64,000 bases of DNA from Dermabacter sp. (GCA_030538475.1 JAUNTX010000010.1:1-64000), one strand, 5' to 3'. Numbered from the stretch's first letter, positions 8,792 through 18,247 are shown. Program-made: numbers and translations. The notes: generated by a model from the letters alone, not told the origin.

Positions 8792-9904
8792 ATGAGTTCT
8801 GAATCCGCTCACACGTGGCCCGCGCTGATCTCCTCGCTCCTCGCGGGACGTGACCTCGATGCCGAAGCGGTGCAGTGGGCGATGGACGAGGTGATGAGCG
8901 GCGAGGCCCCGCCCGCCGCCCTCGCCGGGTTCCTCGTGGCCCTCGAATCCAAGGGCGCGGGCGTCCAGGAAGTGAAGGCCCTCGCCGACACCATGCTCGC
9001 GCACGCGCGCCCCCTGACAGCGCCTGTCGGCGCGGTCGATATCGTCGGCACGGGCGGCGATGGCGTGCATTCCGTCAATATCTCCACGATGTCGGCCATT
9101 GTTATCGGTGGCGCGGGCTACCCCGTGGTCAAGCATGGCAACCGCGCTTCGAGTTCGCGCTCCGGCTCGGCCGACGTGCTCGATGAGCTTGGCGTGCGCC
9201 TCGATGTGCCGGTCGAACGGGTCGAACAGATCGCGCACGAGGTGGGCATCACCTTCTGCTTCGCGCAGACCTTCCACCCGTCGATGCGATTCGCCGTGGA
9301 GGCCCGACGCTCGATCGCCGTTCCCACGGTCTTCAACGTGCTCGGCCCGCTCACGAACCCGGGCCGGGTCCAGGCCAACGCCATCGGCGTGGCGAGCGCT
9401 CGGCTCGCCCCGGTGCTCGCGGGCGTTTTCGCCGAGCGCGGCGGCAGCGCCCTGGTCTTCCGAGGCCAGGACGGGCTCGACGAACTCAGCATCGCCGGGG
9501 CCTCCGACGTGTGGGAGGTCCGCGACGGCAGCATCCTCACGCATGAGGTGCACCCGAGCGACGTGGGCCTCGATGCCGCGGGCATCGACACGCTGCGCGG
9601 TGGCAGCCCCGCCTTCAACGCCGACGTGGCCCGCGCGGTCTTCGCGGGGCACCGCGGTCCCGTGCGCGACGCCGTGGTCCTTAACTCTGCCGCGGGTATC
9701 GTGGCCGCCCGCGGTCTGCGGGACGGCCTGTCGGCCGATCAGGCGAAGGACAGCTTCGTGGACCGGATGCGCGAGGCGGCGCGCGAGGCCGAAGCCTCGA
9801 TCGATTCCGGTGCCGCCGAACGGCTCTTGGTGCGATGGGCGGCAGCGACCCAGCAGCAGGGCGCCAGTCAGGCGGACCTCGTGCACCCGCTCCCGGTGAT
9901 CTGA
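8792..9904 (+). CDS. trpD: Anthranilate phosphoribosyltransferase
   Basis: Transfers the phosphoribosyl group from PRPP to anthranilate in tryptophan synthesis. The protein is 370 residues from ATG 8792. It has the PRPP loop GTGGDG, the NISTMSA segment, KHGNRASSSRSGSADVLDELG and the anthranilate-site residues of the family. The start is placed where homology begins; there is no good Shine-Dalgarno, and an upstream in-frame extension looks non-coding. It stands alone next to ctaE, as in other actinobacteria, not in a trp operon. Confidence 0.94.
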   Translation: MSSESAHTWPALISSLLAGRDLDAEAVQWAMDEVMSGEAPPAALAGFLVALESKGAGVQEVKALADTMLAHARPLTAPVGAVDIVGTGGDGVHSVNISTMSAIVIGGAGYPVVKHGNRASSSRSGSADVLDELGVRLDVPVERVEQIAHEVGITFCFAQTFHPSMRFAVEARRSIAVPTVFNVLGPLTNPGRVQANAIGVASARLAPVLAGVFAERGGSALVFRGQDGLDELSIAGASDVWEVRDGSILTHEVHPSDVGLDAAGIDTLRGGSPAFNADVARAVFAGHRGPVRDAVVLNSAAGIVAARGLRDGLSADQAKDSFVDRMREAAREAEASIDSGAAERLLVRWAAATQQQGASQADLVHPLPVI

Positions 9905-9951
9905 CCGCCGCTCACCCGGCCCCGGGCCCGCGTTTACTTCGGCGGCGCCGC

Positions 9952-11610
9952 TTAGCCCCCGCCACCTGCATCGAGCGCCCCGCCTCCGGCATCGTGCACG
10001 GATATGGGCGCGGGCGTGCGAGAAAAGTGCGCCGTGAGGGCCTCGAGCGAAAAGCCCGCTCCCGCGGGCATGGCCCACTGGCCCTCCACGTGCACAATCC
10101 GAGTCCCCTCCATCCCGAGCCAGGCCAGCAGCAGCTCCGCCTCCTGGTGGTAGCCAAACGCAAGCGGCGCCGCGAACTGGGCCTCGGCGGCGGACTCCTC
10201 GGCCAGCGCACCGCGCAGACGCAGCGGATCCTCCCACGACTTGAGCCGCCTGACCGCGCCGAGCCGCCCGTGACGCACGGCCATCACCTCCCACGCCCAC
10301 CCGGCCCGCTCGCCGGTCGCCGCGGTGCGCTGAGCGGCCACGATGAGAGGCACCTCGGCAATCGAGCGCAGCGCCGCGGCGCGGGCGGCGGCGCGCACGA
10401 ACATGTCGGTGCGTTCCTTGAGAGCGGCAGCGTTTTCAAACTGGCCGCGGGCGGCAAGCGCGCGCATGCGGCGGGCAACCTCGGCGAACACCTCGCTCGG
10501 ATCGCTCGTCATCGCGCGGCGCATCGCCGCGTGGAAACCGTCGGCCTCCCCGGGCCCCACCGGGCCCAAGGAGCCCGGGTCCAGCTCTGCCGCACCGGAG
10601 CCGAGGGTCGAATACAGCAGCGTCCGAATGGGTTCGGCCTCGTGGCGCGAACGCAGAGGCCCCAGGTACGCGCTGCCGTCGGCCTCTGACTTCACCACCC
10701 GCGCCATGCGCAGGCCCTCGTGTCCCGCGCCGAGCCGCAGCCACGTGCCCGTGGACGGCCGGATCCCCTGTCGATTCGCCCTGGGCTTCTGGCTGGAAAT
10801 GAGGCGTAGTTCCCGGATCGAGGCCTCGGTGTCGCTCGCGCATTCCACCACCTCGATCCGCTCGGTCGCGGGAATGATGTCGAGCACCGCGCGGCGCTTC
10901 TCCTGCGGCGTGAAATACGTGCGCACCCGCGAGCGGAGATTGCGAGACTTACCCACATACATGGCCTGCCCCTCGGCATCCACGAACGAATAGACGCCGG
11001 GCCGCGCCGGAATATCGGCCGCCAAATGGCGCTTTTGCACCTGCGCGGGAGAGGCCTGCAGGTGCGGCCCCGTGAGATCCCCGAGGCGGCTCACCCCCTG
11101 CCCGGCCAAGCGAGCGAGGATCGCGTGCAGCACATCGACCGTCGCGCGCGCATCCGAGAGCGCGCGGTGGTTCGGCACGGTCGTGGCCCCCACCGCCCCG
11201 GCGAGGGTGGACAGCTTGTGGTTCTTGACCTCATCGCGCCCAAACGTGCGCCGCGCGAGCGTGAGCGTATCGACCACGTCGAGCCGCGGCCAGCCGTAAC
11301 CGAGCCGCAGCGCGGCCGCCTTGAGGAACCCCACGTCGAAGCGGGCGTTGTGGGCAACGAGCACGGAGGTGCGGGTGAACTCGAGAAACATGGGGATCAC
11401 CGCGTCGGCGGACGGGGCGTCTTTCACCATGTGATTGCTGATCCCCGTGAGCCGCGCGATGTAGGCCGGGATCTCGCGTTCGGGATTGACGAAAGTCTGG
11501 AACTCCTCGACCACCTCGCCGCCCACGACCCGGACCGCGCCGATCTCCGTGATCGCGTCGAGGTCGGGATTGGTCCCCGTGGTCTCGAGGTCGACGACCA
11601 CGAACTCCAC
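9952..11610 (-). CDS. DEDD exonuclease / GIY-YIG nuclease fusion (DnaQ-UvrC-like)
   Basis: A two-domain nuclease of the kind represented by M. tuberculosis Rv2191. From GTG 11610 residues 1-165 form a DnaQ-type 3'-5' exonuclease with Asp7, Glu9, Asp92, His148 and Asp153 (DEDDh). Residues about 200-290 form a GIY-YIG domain like the UvrC N-terminus (GVYSF...MYVG). The C-terminal part resembles UvrC with a UVR-like helix near 395. A role in DNA repair is inferred from the domains. The reading frame upstream of GTG 11610 encodes FDDLG, which as I recall is the usual N-terminus of this family, yet no ATG, GTG, TTG or CTG lies there; see findings. Confidence 0.88.
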   Translation of the reverse strand: MEFVVVDLETTGTNPDLDAITEIGAVRVVGGEVVEEFQTFVNPEREIPAYIARLTGISNHMVKDAPSADAVIPMFLEFTRTSVLVAHNARFDVGFLKAAALRLGYGWPRLDVVDTLTLARRTFGRDEVKNHKLSTLAGAVGATTVPNHRALSDARATVDVLHAILARLAGQGVSRLGDLTGPHLQASPAQVQKRHLAADIPARPGVYSFVDAEGQAMYVGKSRNLRSRVRTYFTPQEKRRAVLDIIPATERIEVVECASDTEASIRELRLISSQKPRANRQGIRPSTGTWLRLGAGHEGLRMARVVKSEADGSAYLGPLRSRHEAEPIRTLLYSTLGSGAAELDPGSLGPVGPGEADGFHAAMRRAMTSDPSEVFAEVARRMRALAARGQFENAAALKERTDMFVRAAARAAALRSIAEVPLIVAAQRTAATGERAGWAWEVMAVRHGRLGAVRRLKSWEDPLRLRGALAEESAAEAQFAAPLAFGYHQEAELLLAWLGMEGTRIVHVEGQWAMPAGAGFSLEALTAHFSRTPAPISVHDAGGGALDAGGGG

Positions 11611-11706
11611 GTCGATGAGGTCGGGCCCGAGGTCGTCGAACGTGCGCTGGTTCGACGGCCGCGGGCCCGATGCTGGACGCGCAGAAATACGGTGCTCTTC
11701 TCGGTA

Positions 11707-13512
11707 CTAGGAGGCCTTGTGGCCCGAGTAGATCTTCTCGATGACCGGGGCGAAGTCCTGGACCACGACGTTGCGCTTGAGCTTGAGCGACGGGGTCAGG
11801 TAGCCGTTGTCCTCCGTGAAGTCCGAATCGATGATCTCGAACTTGCGGATCGATTCGGCCCGCGAGACGGACGTATTGGCGTGATCCACGGCCGACTGCA
11901 CTTCGGCGAGGACCTTCTCGTTGGTGATCGCCTCGGCCAGGGTGATGCCGGCGAGGCCGTTGTTCTTCGCCCACGTGGGCAGCATGTCGGGATCGAGCGT
12001 GATGATCGCGGACACGAACGGCTTCTGGTCGCCGATGACGATGCACTGGCTTACGAGGGGGTTCGCGCGGATGCGATCCTCGAGCTGGGCGGGCGAGACG
12101 TTCTTGCCGCCCGCGGTGACGATGAGTTCCTTCGAGCGGCCCGTGATGGTGATGTAGCCATCGTGGTCGATCGTCGCGATGTCGCCCGTGTTGAACCAGC
12201 CGTCCTCCATTGCCTGCTCGGTCGCCTCGGGGTTGTTGTGGTAGCCCTTGAACACCATGACGCCCTTGACGAGCAGCTCGCCCTTGTCGGACAGCTTGAC
12301 GGAGCTGCCGGGAAACGGCGGGCCGACGGTGCCGACCTTGACGTTCCACGGGGTGTTCACGCCGACGGGGGCGGTGGTTTCGGTGAGGCCGTAGCCTTCG
12401 AGGATGGTGACGCCGACGCCGCGGAAGAAGTGCGCGAGGCGCTCACCGAGCGGCGCGCCGCCCGAGACGGCCCACGTGAGCTCACCGCCCATGAGCGCGC
12501 GCAGCTTCTTGTAGACCAGCCGGTCGAAGACGGCGTGCTGGGCCTTGACGGACAGCGGGATGCGCCCTTCGCTGATGCCGGTCGAGTACTGGATGGCGAC
12601 CTTCGCCGCCTGGGCGAAGATCTTGCCCTTGCCATCGCCGATGGCCTTCTGTTCGGCGCCGTTGTAGACCTTTTCGAACACGCGCGGGACGGCCAGGAGC
12701 AGGCTCGGCTTGAAGGACTGCATGTCGTCCAGCAGCGTCGTCGTATCCGGCGTGAACGCGGTCGTGGCCCCGGCGATCACGCAGATGAAGGCGAGGTCGC
12801 GCGCGAACACGTGCGCGAGCGGCAAGAACATGAGCATGCGCGAGCCCGGGGGAAGAACCGATTCGCCGAGCAGGCCGACGGCGTTGAGGCCCGCATCCAT
12901 GAAGTTCGCGTGCGTGAGCTGGGCGCCCTTCGGGCGGCCCGTCGTGCCGGAGGTGTAGATGATGGTCGCGACGTCGGCCTTGACGCGGCTCGTGCGGGCG
13001 GCCTCGAGGGCGGCGTCGTCGATCTCGGTGACCGGGACCATGAGGCGCTCGAGCGCGCCCTCGTCGATCACGAACACCTTCGTGAGGTCGGGAAGGCTCC
13101 CGCGGACTTCTTCGACATCCTGGGCGTGCCCGCTCGATTCCACGAAGAGGTACTGCGCGCCGGAATCGGAGGCAATCCATTCGATCTGACCGGGGGAGGA
13201 GGTTTCGTAGATCGGGACGCTCACGGCCCCGGCGAACCAGATCGCCCAGTCCAGCAGCACCCACTCGTAGCGCGTGCGGGACATGATGCCCACGACATCG
13301 CCGGGCTTGACACCCTCGTTCATGAGGCCCTGGGCGAGGCCGCGGGCCTCGTTCACGAAGGCATCAACGGAGACGGGGCTCCAGACGCCGGGGGTGAGCT
13401 GGCGGCTGAAAATGGGGATGTCGGGCTGCTTCTTCTGACGAAGCAGGAGCAGGTCCGTGGCGTTTTCGTCGTCTTTGGCGATCGCAATCATCGGCGTATC
13501 AAACTGCTTCAC
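11707..13512 (-). CDS. fadD: Long-chain fatty acid-CoA ligase (AMP-binding)
   Basis: Activates fatty acids to acyl-CoA through an acyl-adenylate. The 601-residue protein has the ATP/AMP P-loop (IIYTSGTTGRPKG), the GYGLTETT motif, the DGWFNTGD motif and a C-terminal catalytic lysine region, and looks like FadD15 of mycobacteria. GTG 13512 has AAGGAG nine nt upstream, so I prefer it to a start further up. It is followed at once by the exonuclease frame. It diverges from plsC, suggesting a small lipid-metabolism cluster. Confidence 0.92.
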   Translation of the reverse strand: MKQFDTPMIAIAKDDENATDLLLLRQKKQPDIPIFSRQLTPGVWSPVSVDAFVNEARGLAQGLMNEGVKPGDVVGIMSRTRYEWVLLDWAIWFAGAVSVPIYETSSPGQIEWIASDSGAQYLFVESSGHAQDVEEVRGSLPDLTKVFVIDEGALERLMVPVTEIDDAALEAARTSRVKADVATIIYTSGTTGRPKGAQLTHANFMDAGLNAVGLLGESVLPPGSRMLMFLPLAHVFARDLAFICVIAGATTAFTPDTTTLLDDMQSFKPSLLLAVPRVFEKVYNGAEQKAIGDGKGKIFAQAAKVAIQYSTGISEGRIPLSVKAQHAVFDRLVYKKLRALMGGELTWAVSGGAPLGERLAHFFRGVGVTILEGYGLTETTAPVGVNTPWNVKVGTVGPPFPGSSVKLSDKGELLVKGVMVFKGYHNNPEATEQAMEDGWFNTGDIATIDHDGYITITGRSKELIVTAGGKNVSPAQLEDRIRANPLVSQCIVIGDQKPFVSAIITLDPDMLPTWAKNNGLAGITLAEAITNEKVLAEVQSAVDHANTSVSRAESIRKFEIIDSDFTEDNGYLTPSLKLKRNVVVQDFAPVIEKIYSGHKAS

Positions 13513-13669
13513 TGCGAGGGTCTCCTTGGCTATGGGGCACCGGGACAATGCGTACTGCGCCTTCGCGCACGCCCCTCAGTGTACGCGGCGCCCGGTGTCT
13601 GCTCGGTAACCTCGCCGGGACTGCGCCACACCCGCACCCCCGTCATTCGTGAGGCGCGAGCGGAATCGG

Positions 13670-13675
13670 TACAGT
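13670..13675 (+). promoter_or_regulatory. -10 box (TACAGT) of a leaderless plsC transcript
   Basis: Counting the last base as -7 puts the transcription start on the G of GTG 13682, with no room for a Shine-Dalgarno. Confidence 0.6.
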
Positions 13676-13681
13676 GTGGGC

Positions 13682-14479
13682 GTGCATCTCTACCCAGTTC
13701 TCCAGCCCCTCGTCAAAGCGCTCATCAAGCCGATCTGGAGGCCGACGGTCTCGGGGCTCGTCAACATCCCCGCCACGGGGCCGGTGATCCTGGCCAGTAA
13801 CCATCAGGCGGCCGCGGAAACCTACTTCGTGCCGTGCATGATTACGCGCGAAGTGCACTGGCTGGGCAAGAACGGCCTCTTCAACGGCCGGGGCCTGCCG
13901 GGGAAGTTCTTCGCGTGGCTCATGGCGTCGGTGAATGTCATTCCCGTGGACCGTTCGGGCGATGGCCGGGCCAACGGCGCGCTCAAGGCGGGGATCGACG
14001 TGCTCGAGGACGGCCACCTGCTCGGCGTGTTTCCCGAGGGGACGCGCAGCCCCGACGGTCGGCTCTACAAGGGCAAGACCGGCGCCGTGCGGCTCGCTCT
14101 CGCGACCGGCGCGCCGATCATCCCGGTCGCGGTGCTCGGCGCCTTCGAGGCGCAAGTGGATGGTTCGGTGCTGCCGCGCCTCGGCCGCCCCATGCACACG
14201 CGGATCGGCGAAGCCCTCAACATGCGGGCCCTGCTCGAGCACGTCCGGGCCGGGGGAGTGCTCGAAGGCGCGATTGACGCGGCCGTGAACCCCGCCGTCT
14301 CGGCCTCGCCCGATGCCCCGGAGACCGCCGCGACAAAGGAAGAACTGCGGATCCTCACCCTCGCGCTCATGGGCGCGATCCAGGACCTGTCCGGTCAGGA
14401 GTACGTGGACGAGTTCGCCGCCGACGTGAAGAAGCGGCTGCGCGAAGCCCAGGCGTCGTCGGCCCCCACGCCCGCGTGA
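13682..14479 (+). CDS. plsC: Lysophospholipid acyltransferase (PlsC-like)
   Basis: Acylates lysophosphatidate or a related lysolipid at the membrane. The 265-residue protein has the acyltransferase blocks NHQAAAE (40-46) and FPEGTRS, and is similar in context to M. tuberculosis Rv2182c. The usual HX4D catalytic motif reads His41-X4-Glu46 here. The start is set at GTG 13682 by the leaderless promoter; a GTG two codons earlier is possible. The C-terminal 30 residues are charged. It sits between fadD and the DAHP synthase gene. Confidence 0.88.
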   Translation: MHLYPVLQPLVKALIKPIWRPTVSGLVNIPATGPVILASNHQAAAETYFVPCMITREVHWLGKNGLFNGRGLPGKFFAWLMASVNVIPVDRSGDGRANGALKAGIDVLEDGHLLGVFPEGTRSPDGRLYKGKTGAVRLALATGAPIIPVAVLGAFEAQVDGSVLPRLGRPMHTRIGEALNMRALLEHVRAGGVLEGAIDAAVNPAVSASPDAPETAATKEELRILTLALMGAIQDLSGQEYVDEFAADVKKRLREAQASSAPTPA

Positions 14480-14542
14480 GCCGCTCTCTGCCCCTCCTGC
14501 GCCGCCTCGTGGACCACCCGGCGCCCATGCGCGCGCCAGAAC

Positions 14543-14548
14543 TAGGAT
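14543..14548 (+). promoter_or_regulatory. -10 box (TAGGAT) of a near-leaderless aroG transcript
   Basis: The predicted start is 14555, one base before the GTG at 14556. Confidence 0.55.
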
Positions 14549-14555
14549 GTGACTC

Positions 14556-15950
14556 GTGAATTTTCAGCAACGCCCCGTCGCCGCTTCCCTGCACCCCTTC
14601 GACCTCTCCGAGTCGTCCCAGGGGCTCGAGACCCTCTCGCGCTGGCGCGAGTATCCCCGGGTGCAGCAGCCCACGTGGCCCGACGAGGCCGCCCGAGCGC
14701 GCGTCTTTGACGATCTGCGCAGCGCGCCCCCGCTCGTGTTCGCCGGTGAGGTGGACCTTCTGCGCACGCACCTCGCGAACGCCGCACGCGGTGAAGCGTT
14801 CCTGCTGCAGGGCGGGGACTGTGCGGAAACGTTCGCGGATTCGACCGCGAATCGGATCAAGAACAAGGTGCAGACCATCCTGCAGATGGCCGCCGTCCTC
14901 ACCTACGGGGCTTCGCTGCCGATCATCAAGATGGGCCGCATGGCCGGGCAGTTCGCCAAGCCCCGCTCGTCGGACGTGGAAACGCGCGATGGCCTGACCC
15001 TCCCGTGCTACCGCGGGGACGCGGTCAACGGCTTCGAGTTCACCGAGGAATCGCGCACGCCCGACCCGCAGCGCCTGTGGCGCATGTACACGACGGCCTC
15101 GCAGTCGCTCAACCTCATTCGCGCATTCACGGGTGGCGGCTTCGCCGACCTGCGCCAGGTCCACGCCTGGAACAAGGGCTTCGTGGAATCCCCCGCCTAC
15201 TCGAGCTACGAGCAGGTGGCTCAGGACATCGACAAGGCCCTGCGGTTCATGGAGGCCATCGGGGTCGATTTCGATCCGATCCGCATGGTCGAGTTCTACG
15301 CCGCGCACGAGGCGCTCCTGCTCGACTACGAAGAGGCGATGAGTCGGATCGATTCGCGCACCGGCGAAATCTACGCCTGCTCGGGCCACTTCCTGTGGAT
15401 CGGGGAGCGCACCCGCCAACTGGACGGCGCGCACGTGGACTTCATGTCGAAGGTGCGCAACCCCATCGGGGTCAAGCTCGGCCCCACGGCAAGCATCGAC
15501 GATGTTCGACGCCTCGCCGACACTCTGGATCCCGAGCGCGAGCCCGGGCGCCTCACCTTCATCTCCCGCATGGGCACCGCGAACGTGCGCCGTACCCTGC
15601 CCGCCCTGCTCGCGGCCGCGAAGGCCGAGGGGATCGAGGCCGTGTGGGTCACCGACCCCATGCACGGCAACACCATCACGAGCTCCAACGGGTACAAGAC
15701 GCGCCGCTTCGAGGACATCCTTGACGAGGTGCGGGGCTTCTTCGAGGCTCACGCGGAGGCCGGGACGGTCCCCGCGGGCCTGCACATGGAACTCACGGGA
15801 GACGACGTGACGGAGGTGCTCGGCGGCTCCGGCGAGCTCGATGAGGAGGGGCTGACCCGGCGGTACGAGACCCTCGTGGATCCTCGCCTCAACCACTCGC
15901 AGTCGCTCGAACTGGCCTTCCTCGTGGCCGACATGCTGAAGAAGCGGTAG
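14556..15950 (+). CDS. aroG: 3-deoxy-7-phosphoheptulonate synthase, class II
   Basis: Condenses phosphoenolpyruvate and erythrose 4-phosphate in the first step of the shikimate pathway. The 464-residue protein is a plant-type (class II) DAHP synthase: LLQGGDCAETF holds the metal-binding Cys, followed by KMGRMAGQFAKPRS, SGHFLWIGERTRQLDGAH, and the late DPMHGNT and HMELTGDDVTE motifs that bind metal and PEP. It stands between plsC and the kinase gene, as in M. tuberculosis (Rv2178c near pknL). Confidence 0.96.
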   Translation: MNFQQRPVAASLHPFDLSESSQGLETLSRWREYPRVQQPTWPDEAARARVFDDLRSAPPLVFAGEVDLLRTHLANAARGEAFLLQGGDCAETFADSTANRIKNKVQTILQMAAVLTYGASLPIIKMGRMAGQFAKPRSSDVETRDGLTLPCYRGDAVNGFEFTEESRTPDPQRLWRMYTTASQSLNLIRAFTGGGFADLRQVHAWNKGFVESPAYSSYEQVAQDIDKALRFMEAIGVDFDPIRMVEFYAAHEALLLDYEEAMSRIDSRTGEIYACSGHFLWIGERTRQLDGAHVDFMSKVRNPIGVKLGPTASIDDVRRLADTLDPEREPGRLTFISRMGTANVRRTLPALLAAAKAEGIEAVWVTDPMHGNTITSSNGYKTRRFEDILDEVRGFFEAHAEAGTVPAGLHMELTGDDVTEVLGGSGELDEEGLTRRYETLVDPRLNHSQSLELAFLVADMLKKR

Positions 15951-15968
15951 CGCCAGGCGATTGATCCG

Positions 15969-16011
15969 AAGGCCCGCTCCACGACCGAGAACCTCGGCGG
16001 GGGCGGGCCTT
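15969..16011. terminator. Bidirectional terminator between aroG and the kinase gene
   Basis: AAGGCCCGC pairs with GCGGGCCTT across an inner CCGAG/CTCGG hairpin. It serves the convergent ends of aroG and the PASTA kinase. Confidence 0.75.
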
Positions 16012-16034
16012 CGCGTGTGTGCTCGGGGCGCGGC

Positions 16035-18182
16035 CTAGAAGACGTTGATCGTGATGGTGGAGTCCCGCGGCGCCTGGGCGCCCCCCGCGGTGGACTGCTG
16101 GTAGACCAGCCCGAAGATCGGGGTGCCCCGGTCATAGACCACGGAGACCGTGAAGCCCGCGGCCTCCAGTTCGGCCTTTGCTTCCGCCTCCGGCTTTTGG
16201 AAGACGTTCGGCACGGTGAGCATTTCGGGGCCTTGGGAGACGACGATGCTCACCTCCTGGCCGCGCACGCCCGTGCCCGAGCCGGGCTCTTGGGAGACCA
16301 CGCTCCCGGACGGCACGCTCCCGGAGTAGGCGGTCGTGGCGCTCACCGTGAAGCCAGCGCCTTCGAGGCTCGCGGTGGCCGCCTCGCGGGTCTGGCCCAC
16401 AGTCGAGGGGATCGGCAGCGGCTCGGGGCCGTCGCTCACGATGAGCGTGACGGGCGCGCCCTGGGGCAGAGCGTCGGCCGTGGCCTCGTGGCGAATCACG
16501 GCGTCCTTCGGGACGGTATCGGAGAACTCCCGCTCCTCACTCACGGTGAAGCCCAGGGCCTCGAGCGCGGCCCGGGCCTCGGCGACGGGGGTCCCGTCAA
16601 CCGCGGGAACGGCGAAGAGCTGCTTGCCCTTGGAAATGACCACGCGTACGGTCGAGCCGCGCTTCAGCACGGTCCCGGCGCCCGGATCCGACGAGATGAC
16701 ATGCCCCTCGGGAACGTCCTCGCTAAAGGCCTCCATCGTCGCGATCTCGAGGCCGCTGCTCGTGAGTGCCGACTCCGCATCCTCGAGGCTGGCCCCCGCG
16801 AGGATGGGCACGGCGCGGTCGGCGCCCGGACCCATGGAGACGTACCACTGCTGGGCGGCGACGGCGAGGCCGATAAGGGCGGCGGCGAGCGCAATAAGCG
16901 CGAGAAGGCTCATGAGCGGCGAATGGCGCGGACGCCGGGTGCGCCAGCCGACGGCGCGCGTGCGCGCGCGAAGGCTGAGCTCGCGGATGCTTTCGTCGGC
17001 GTCCGGATCGACGGCGGTGAACTGGCGCATCTGCGTGCCGCGCTCGTCGGCCCCGTCGCTCCCGGCGCCGCGGGTCGAGGCGAGGAACGCGGTGAGGCCC
17101 GCGTCGTCGTGCTCGACGGGAGCGGGCTCGGGGCTGATATCCAGCAGGTCGATACCCGTGGCAGCGCCGAAGCCGCCCGCAGCAGCGCCCGACGGCGCCG
17201 AGCCTGCGGGTGCAGGACCCGCGGAGTCGAGGGGGTCGATGTCCCGCGTGAGGCGGGGAACGTTGCTCGTGGTGAGGTCTCGGCCCGGATGATCGGTGGA
17301 CGGCAGCGGCGCCCTGGTGCTCAGCTGCTCGGGGGTGAGGGTGTCGAGCGCCTCGTCGAGGGCCTGCAGAACCTCGAGCGCGCGAGCGGGCCGCGAGGCC
17401 GGGACCCGCGCCGCGGCCCACGTGATGAGCGCGTCGATAGACGCGGGAACCTGCGGGGCGAGGGAGGACGGCGCGGGAATGTCTTCGTGCGCGTGCTGAT
17501 AGGCGATGTGGACCGCGGAATCTCCCTGGAACGGGGTGCGGCCCGTGAGCATCTCGAACATCATGATGCCCCACGAGTACAGGTCGCTGCGGGCATCGCT
17601 CACCCCGCGCGTCACCACCTCGGGACTCACGTACGCGACGGTGCCGAGCATCGTGCCGGTCGCGGACGTGGTGGCCGAGCCGACGGCCCGGGCCACGCCG
17701 AAGTCCGCCACGAGGATGTCCCGCTCGGAGTTGACGAGGACGTTCTCCGGCTTGATGTCGCGGTGAATGATGCCCGAGCGGTGGGCCGCATCGAGGGCGG
17801 CGAGCACGTCCCGGCCCACGCGCAGTGCCCGGCGCAGAGTGAGGGTGCCGTCGCGGCGCAGCTCATCGCGCAGCGTCTCTCCATCCACGAGCTGCATCGC
17901 GAGATACACGCGCCCCTGGTCCTCACCCTGGTCGTAGACGCTGACCACGTGCGGATGCGTGAGCCGCGCGGCGCTGCGGGCCTCGCGCGAGAACCTCGTG
18001 ATGAACTCCGGGTTGTCGGCCAGGTGCGGGTGCATGATTTTGAGCGCGACGGGGCGATGCAGGCGCTCATCGAATCCGCGATACACGGTGGCCATGCCGC
18101 CGCGGGCGATCATGGCCTCCACCCGGTACCGGGCATTGAGGACGAGGCCGATGTCTGGGGAAGTCGTCGGCTCTTTACTCAC
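16035..18182 (-). CDS. pknL: PASTA-domain serine/threonine protein kinase (PknL-like)
   Basis: A membrane receptor kinase of 715 residues. The cytoplasmic kinase domain (about 15-275) has the ATP-site glycines, Lys48, the HRD motif (His140-Asp142), the DFG motif (Asp160) and a Thr-rich activation loop. A linker rich in Ala and Pro leads to one helix at about 425-448, then four extracellular PASTA repeats that in this family bind peptidoglycan fragments. Divergent placement beside a Rv2175c-like gene mirrors M. tuberculosis, where PknL phosphorylates Rv2175c. The GTG start lies one base after the predicted transcription start. Confidence 0.93.
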   Translation of the reverse strand: MSKEPTTSPDIGLVLNARYRVEAMIARGGMATVYRGFDERLHRPVALKIMHPHLADNPEFITRFSREARSAARLTHPHVVSVYDQGEDQGRVYLAMQLVDGETLRDELRRDGTLTLRRALRVGRDVLAALDAAHRSGIIHRDIKPENVLVNSERDILVADFGVARAVGSATTSATGTMLGTVAYVSPEVVTRGVSDARSDLYSWGIMMFEMLTGRTPFQGDSAVHIAYQHAHEDIPAPSSLAPQVPASIDALITWAAARVPASRPARALEVLQALDEALDTLTPEQLSTRAPLPSTDHPGRDLTTSNVPRLTRDIDPLDSAGPAPAGSAPSGAAAGGFGAATGIDLLDISPEPAPVEHDDAGLTAFLASTRGAGSDGADERGTQMRQFTAVDPDADESIRELSLRARTRAVGWRTRRPRHSPLMSLLALIALAAALIGLAVAAQQWYVSMGPGADRAVPILAGASLEDAESALTSSGLEIATMEAFSEDVPEGHVISSDPGAGTVLKRGSTVRVVISKGKQLFAVPAVDGTPVAEARAALEALGFTVSEEREFSDTVPKDAVIRHEATADALPQGAPVTLIVSDGPEPLPIPSTVGQTREAATASLEGAGFTVSATTAYSGSVPSGSVVSQEPGSGTGVRGQEVSIVVSQGPEMLTVPNVFQKPEAEAKAELEAAGFTVSVVYDRGTPIFGLVYQQSTAGGAQAPRDSTITINVF

Positions 18183-18189
18183 AGGTCAC

Positions 18190-18195
18190 AGTGTA
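18190..18195 (-). promoter_or_regulatory. -10 box (TACACT) of a near-leaderless pknL transcript
   Basis: On the minus strand the predicted start is 18183, one base before GTG 18182. Confidence 0.6.
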
Positions 18196-18235
18196 GTGAG
18201 CGGGCGTGGGTGCCCGCGCGCGCGACACCCTGGAA

Positions 18236-18241
18236 TATCCT
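18236..18241 (+). promoter_or_regulatory. -10 box (TATCCT) of a leaderless Rv2175c-like transcript
   Basis: The predicted start is exactly the A of ATG 18248. Confidence 0.6.
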
Positions 18242-18247
18242 GGATGG

